From Pyrocephalus nanus (Eukaryota > Chordata > Aves > Passeriformes > Tyrannidae), in the NCBI GenBank assembly GCA_038380795.1, contig CM076259.1, positions 77,817,724 to 77,881,723 on the forward strand: a DNA stretch of 64,000 nucleotides, given 5' to 3'. Under the pieces are notes generated by a model. That model was not told the origin of the DNA. It did not search any database and saw nothing but the letters and a program-made list of their open reading frames with translations. Position numbers and translations under genes: made by a program. Position 1 is the first letter of the stretch; every line of letters starts with the position of its first letter. Below, piece after piece: positions 60,501 to 64,000 of this stretch.

Positions 60501-63500
60501 AGCACAGCAAATAATTCCATCAAAGTTATTCCCAGTGAAAAGGGGGATCTTGCCTCACAATTATTATCTATACATAGTGATTTAAATTATTTTGGCAAAA
60601 ATTGCAAAGGAAACAAAACAAGACAGAAGGGTTTGCGTGTAGGTATGTAACCTTTATATTTACCACAAACAGCATTTTTCTTTTAGATACTCTTGAGACC
60701 TTCTTGTACCCTTTTTACATCACAGTAGTGAAGCCAGAAGCTGGAAGCAACTCCTTTTATCCTTAGAAAGGATCTAATGCTACTCTATTCCATTGCCTCC
60801 CTTTGGTAGGGGACTAAGACAGCAAAAAGCCATCACTATGAAAAGTCAACTTTAATATTGAAAGCATAAATTAGACTGAAAAAATGCTACCCTTATCTGT
60901 GTGCTGCAACAGAGCTTAAAACATCTCCTTTACCCCAGTCATTATGGGGGGGCACAGACTCCCCAGTGTCTCCACCCTCAGCAACCAACTGGTGGGAGCT
61001 GAAAGACCAGGGTCACTGCTGGACCACAAGGGATGTCCACACTGTTTAATGACACAAGTCTTAACTCAGACACCAGAGGGCACCCAAATGTAGCAAAGCA
61101 GTAAAATTTTGTTTTCACATAAAGAGCAAAAGCTTCAAGTGGCAGAGCTGATAGAAGGGAGAAAAAGAACACATTTCTGAGCCACCTGTTTCCATGCTTA
61201 TCCATTCTCATGGGAAGAATTTTTTTCCATATCAGTTTCCCTTGTAACCTGTGAGAATAGCCTCTTGCTTTTTAATGGTGCACCTCTTGGAATAGTCTAA
61301 TTCTTCTGCTAACCACCTTAGGAGTTGGATTTTTTCTGGTTTGTTGATACCTCTCTTGACTTTAGGGGTCAGGGCTAGACACAAGGTTAGAGATGAGGTT
61401 CCAAAAATACGGAGTAAAAGGGAAAACCCCCACTTCCCTCAGCTTCTTGACTCAATCCTCTCTCTAATAAAATACATCATGTAGTTGGCCTTTGTTTCCA
61501 CAAAGCCACACAAATGATTCCCATTTAACCCCTTGTCCACTAGAACTTCCAGGTCTTTCTGCAGAGCTTCTGCTCAGCCCATACTGATTTTTTGCCCTTT
61601 TTTTTTTCTCTGCAGGTGCAAGGCTTTGCACTCGTCTTTGTACAACTTTGAGCGGATACTGCATTCCTGTGAGGCTCTTTCATTTACCCATCTGCAAGTT
61701 AGAATAAAGCCTCTCATGGATTGTCATAGGTAAACAACTGCTTTAACAAAAAGAACACAGTAGCTTTGTAAAAAAACCCCCACAAAACAAACAAACAAAC
61801 AAACAAAAACAAAAAAACCCACTCCAAAATTAAATTTCGGATTTTTTCAACTGGCTAGATTAGGAAATGAGTCAGGTCAATCCTGGCCTGAGAGAAAATT
61901 ATTTTAAAAGGAGAAATAAATTAGGAATTCTAAAATTTTTTAATTTGTTAAATGAGAAACTACCTGAAGTTTTAAGACAAATTTTACTTAATTTGGAAGA
62001 TTTTTATATGAACTGGAAAATCTGAAAGATGTTTTGTCCATTCTAGAAACAAGAAGGGATTCCCCTGATCCCTCAGTATCAGTAACTACTCTTTTGGAGA
62101 TTTAACTTTTAAGTAACTAGCAAACAGGGAAATCTCAAGTTTTAAAAAAGAAATTCCATATGACTTGGTACCACATATAGGATGAATTCCCATCAGAGCA
62201 TTATTTTGCTCAGTAGTAGTGAAATACAGCTTGAAAGATATGTTTCCGCTTTCTGACTTCTGTACCCAATTGATCTGTCATCTTATTTTTTTCTTAGACA
62301 AATACAGTTCTGCTTACATATGAACACACTGAGGAAACACTCCAAAAATGAATATGTTCCTATTCCTTAAACAACTAGACTACCTGTTTTGTACTACTTC
62401 TGTAAAATAGTAACAATCATAATTTATCCATGATTTTTAGTCTATTAACCCAAACAGTTCTTCCCTGTTATTACTCTTTATTACTATTATTACTTCTTCC
62501 CTATTATTACTCTTCCCACATTTCAGATAACTTTCAGAAGTTATCTGAAAAACAGTAAGTTTTTTTCAATATTTAATCAGTTAGATTACTACATGGTTAA
62601 GTTTAGAAAGGGTTGCATGCAGGGAAAAATGAAATTTGGCTTGGTTTGATCCTCCTGCAAGCTATACAGGCTTGTAATTTCACTCTTGGCTTACTTCTTG
62701 AAACAAAGTTCCAAGGAAATACTGAGAGATGGAAATAAATTTGTATAGGGTTCAATGACCCAGAAAAAGCAGTATATTCTTTTTGCAGGGATTGACTAAT
62801 GAGAAAAAGAATAAAGATGTTCCAACTTAAAAAAAAAAAATACAAAAGAATTTAACTCTGACAAATGGTTTGGCAGGGAAACACTGACAAGAATTTCAAA
62901 CTAAACTTTCCATTAGCAGTCCTCACTAGAATTCCTACTCTTCATTAACTTAAAGCAGCTTGCATTTTCCTTTGAGTAACATGCTAAATTCCATGCTGGA
63001 CCAGGAGAATCAGTGGTTTAAAAAAATAGCACATAAATTAAAAAAAACACAAACCACAAAACAATCTGCTATTGGTTATCACTGGAAAGAAAAAAGCACT
63101 ACATTTCTCATTTCAAGTAATGAAAACTCCTGCCTTCCCAGAAAAAGGCAAGTCAACAATTTCTGTGGCTGTAGAGTAATATAGCAGAACTTAAGGCAAA
63201 AGCACTGGTACCCTAGGCCCAAACCCAGGCTTAAACCACTGGGTCTTTCATCTGTTCCTCCTAAATCTGTTAGTACAGCCACCATTTGCACAGTCAAATA
63301 ATTTTGTCATACAGCTTCACCACACACTAACTAAAACACACAAGAAAAACATTTTTATTGTACAATTACGCTTACACACCAACACAGCTACTGCAAGTAA
63401 TGGGCCACCCCTCTCTTCCACCAAGTGTACCAGCAAATACACAGTGTAAATGTAGCTCTTCATGAGCAAGATTATTCAAAATATATTTTTATATAGCCTT

Positions 63501-64000
63501 CTTTCTAGTAAAATTTACTAGCACAGATGGATCAGCAAAGACACACAGCGTGAAACTTAAGCCAGAAAAAACACTAGTCTGCTGTGAGTAAAACCACTTC
63601 CATTGTTATGGCATATCTGCTTAGGGAAACTGTAAACAGCAAAAAACAGTAAATACATTTTCATGATTGCTGGTGTACTAACACCCTAAATCAAAATTAT
63701 TTTTAAAAAACAACAGATCTTGCTAACTCTAATAAATAAGCCACATTAATGTTCATCCAGTCAAACAGCATAAAACTCCATTTTGTTTACTTTTTTTCCA
63801 GAAGTGGTACTGAGTTGACGTATTAGTGCTTTATTTAAAATGCATGCATAAATTCTCTAAAGCTGGCACACCTCACAGGTATTTTTTATTTCCGTTTTAG
63901 GATAAATGCAGTGGCTGAGAAAACAATTATTATATCCCTCATATTAGTCAGTCTCCAGTTTGAAACACAAAACTTGCAAAAACGTCCAGCACTTCCATGT
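51404..64000 (-). CDS. DOCK9: DOCK9 (zizimin1), Cdc42 GEF, C-terminal part, continues beyond window
   Basis: Guanine-nucleotide exchange factor for Cdc42, acting on actin and dendrite morphology in vertebrates. Ten exons here (eight constitutive and two short cassettes) give 1,191 nt, encoding the last 396 residues and stop TGA (51404-51406). They cover most of the DHR-2/DOCKER domain: lobe A ([32 protein letters not shown]), lobe B ([38 protein letters not shown]) and lobe C ([35 protein letters not shown]). The valine of VNAGPL fits the known nucleotide-sensor position. The tail ends [14 protein letters not shown]10 or DOCK11 are less likely given residue matches and the SLC15A1 neighbour. 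The gene's 5' exons lie beyond 64,000. Confidence 0.96.
51527..54582 (-). other. DOCK9: Last DOCK9 intron
   Basis: About 3 kb, AT-rich. Contains the candidate 8-nt microexon at 52045-52052. No mobile element or other gene recognised. Confidence 0.75.
52045..52052 (-). other. DOCK9: Candidate 8-nt DOCK9 microexon with early stop
   Basis: ATGGGATG lies between a long pyrimidine tract ending GATCAG and a donor gtaatt. Spliced after HEQ it would read Met-Gly then TGA formed with the A of the next exon, giving a C-terminus that lacks the final 40 residues. Not proven; could be chance. Confidence 0.35.
54583..54721 (-). CDS. DOCK9: DOCK9 exon, C-terminal helices of DHR-2
   Basis: 46 codons after one split base: [20 protein letters not shown] then [20 protein letters not shown] and EIMHEQ. 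Acceptor AATCAG, donor gtatgt. Confidence 0.97.
54929..55029 (-). CDS. DOCK9: DOCK9 exon, DHR-2 lobe C with nucleotide-sensor valine
   Basis: 33 codons plus two bases: [20 protein letters not shown] then [13 protein letters not shown]. The first codon (GTT, 55027-55029) is the valine that fits the nucleotide sensor described for DOCK9. Acceptor TTTTAG, donor gtatgg. Confidence 0.97.
56275..56465 (-). CDS. DOCK9: DOCK9 exon, DHR-2 lobe B/C
   Basis: Residues [20 protein letters not shown] then [20 protein letters not shown] to GSVSVQ. Acceptor CCTATAG, donor gtaaga. Nearly identical to human. Confidence 0.97.
57205..57415 (-). CDS. DOCK9: DOCK9 exon, DHR-2 lobe B
   Basis: 70 codons plus one base, from [20 protein letters not shown] through [20 protein letters not shown] to CKRRTILT. 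Acceptor TTTTAAG, donor gtactg. Confidence 0.97.
58216..58362 (-). CDS. DOCK9: DOCK9 exon, DHR-2 lobe B
   Basis: 49 codons starting [20 protein letters not shown] and ending VKMIQDSGK. Acceptor TTACAG, donor gtatga. Confidence 0.96.
59159..59194 (-). CDS. DOCK9: DOCK9 36-nt cassette exon ([12 protein letters not shown])
   Basis: Twelve codons, [12 protein letters not shown], acceptor TTATAG and donor gtaatt. Phase 0 at both ends. Matches a segment of mammalian DOCK9 just before [11 protein letters not shown]. The acidic S/T-rich insert lies in DHR-2 lobe B. Likely alternatively spliced given length and phase. Confidence 0.9.
59593..59598 (-). CDS. DOCK9: DOCK9 6-nt microexon (Ala-Ala)
   Basis: GCAGCG framed by a long pyrimidine tract with CCTTAAG acceptor and donor gtaagt. 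It encodes AA, exactly the two residues expected between FFGQ and [12 protein letters not shown] in known DOCK9 protein. Too short for routine gene prediction. Confidence 0.8.
59855..59968 (-). CDS. DOCK9: DOCK9 exon, lobe A to lobe B
   Basis: 38 codons from [20 protein letters not shown] to [11 protein letters not shown]. Acceptor TTTTTAG, donor gtgagt, phase 0 at both ends, so the following cassettes can be spliced in or out without changing frame. Confidence 0.96.
60328..60450 (-). CDS. DOCK9: DOCK9 exon, DHR-2 lobe A
   Basis: 41 codons: [20 protein letters not shown] then [20 protein letters not shown] and E. First exon of the gene visible here. Acceptor TGTAG, donor gtacta. Phase 0 at both ends. 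Confidence 0.96.
61380..61690 (-). mobile_element. Old diverged CR1 fragment, minus sense
   Basis: CTTGTCCACTAGAACTTCCA, GGTCTTTCTGCAGAGCTTCT and GGTGCAAGGCTTTGCACTCG match CR1 3' UTR blocks in reverse complement, with many substitutions. It lies in a DOCK9 intron and is the most diverged CR1 copy here. Confidence 0.8.
61787..61806. repeat. (CAAA)n simple repeat
   Basis: Several uninterrupted CAAA units followed by A-rich sequence, in a DOCK9 intron. Confidence 0.85.

Larger units (their letters stand above)
60451..64000 (-). other. DOCK9: DOCK9 intron running off the right edge
   Basis: No further DOCK9 exon found up to the window end. It contains an old CR1 fragment at 61380-61690 and a (CAAA)n tract at 61787-61806. 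Confidence 0.7.

Overview
This window is nuclear DNA from a bird, probably a neoavian one. It has short split exons with GT..AG introns, many CR1 LINE copies with the avian-type 3' end, and long terminal repeats of an avian ERVL-type endogenous retrovirus. It carries two vertebrate genes in the same orientation (minus strand), head to tail. SLC15A1 (intestinal H+/oligopeptide cotransporter PEPT1) is complete at about 0.24-26.6 kb. The 3' end of DOCK9 (zizimin1, a Cdc42 guanine-nucleotide exchange factor) occupies about 50-64 kb and continues past the right edge. The same neighbours in the same order occur on human 13q32, so the synteny is conserved.

SLC15A1: I could place all 23 coding exons by consensus splice sites, reading phase and similarity to mammalian PEPT1. 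Joined, they give 2,127 nt (708 codons plus stop, the same length as human PEPT1), with no frameshift or internal stop. Exon 1 lies in a CpG island at about 26.2-26.95 kb and contributes only ATGG to the coding sequence. A GC-box cluster and a three-copy 21-bp repeat lie upstream of it. The 3' UTR probably ends at an AATAAA at 260-265.

Intergenic region (about 27-50 kb): no gene was recognised. It holds CR1 copies at 27.2, 29.2-30.8, 35.7-36.1 and 37.6-39.06 kb, a solo LTR at 43.35-43.96 kb, and a second ERVL-type LTR with primer-binding site and leader at about 47.5-49.07 kb. It also has a short tandem duplication at 47.0-47.2 kb, a C-rich G-quadruplex-type tract at 33.44 kb, and a 46-bp exact inverted copy of part of a CR1, about 1.25 kb from its source. 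The rest is AT-rich sequence in which I see nothing.

DOCK9: eight constitutive exons and two short cassette exons (36 nt and 6 nt) encode the C-terminal 396 residues, which is most of the catalytic DHR-2 (DOCKER) domain and the C-terminal tail. An 8-nt candidate microexon at 52.05 kb would, if used, end the protein two residues after the DHR-2 helices.

The two genes are functionally unrelated (membrane nutrient uptake and cytoskeletal signalling) and are simply neighbours. I found no new enzymatic or defence system. The points most worth a second look are the DOCK9 microexons, the templated 46-bp inverted insertion, the promoter minisatellite, and the lysine in PEPT1 where human has Arg282.
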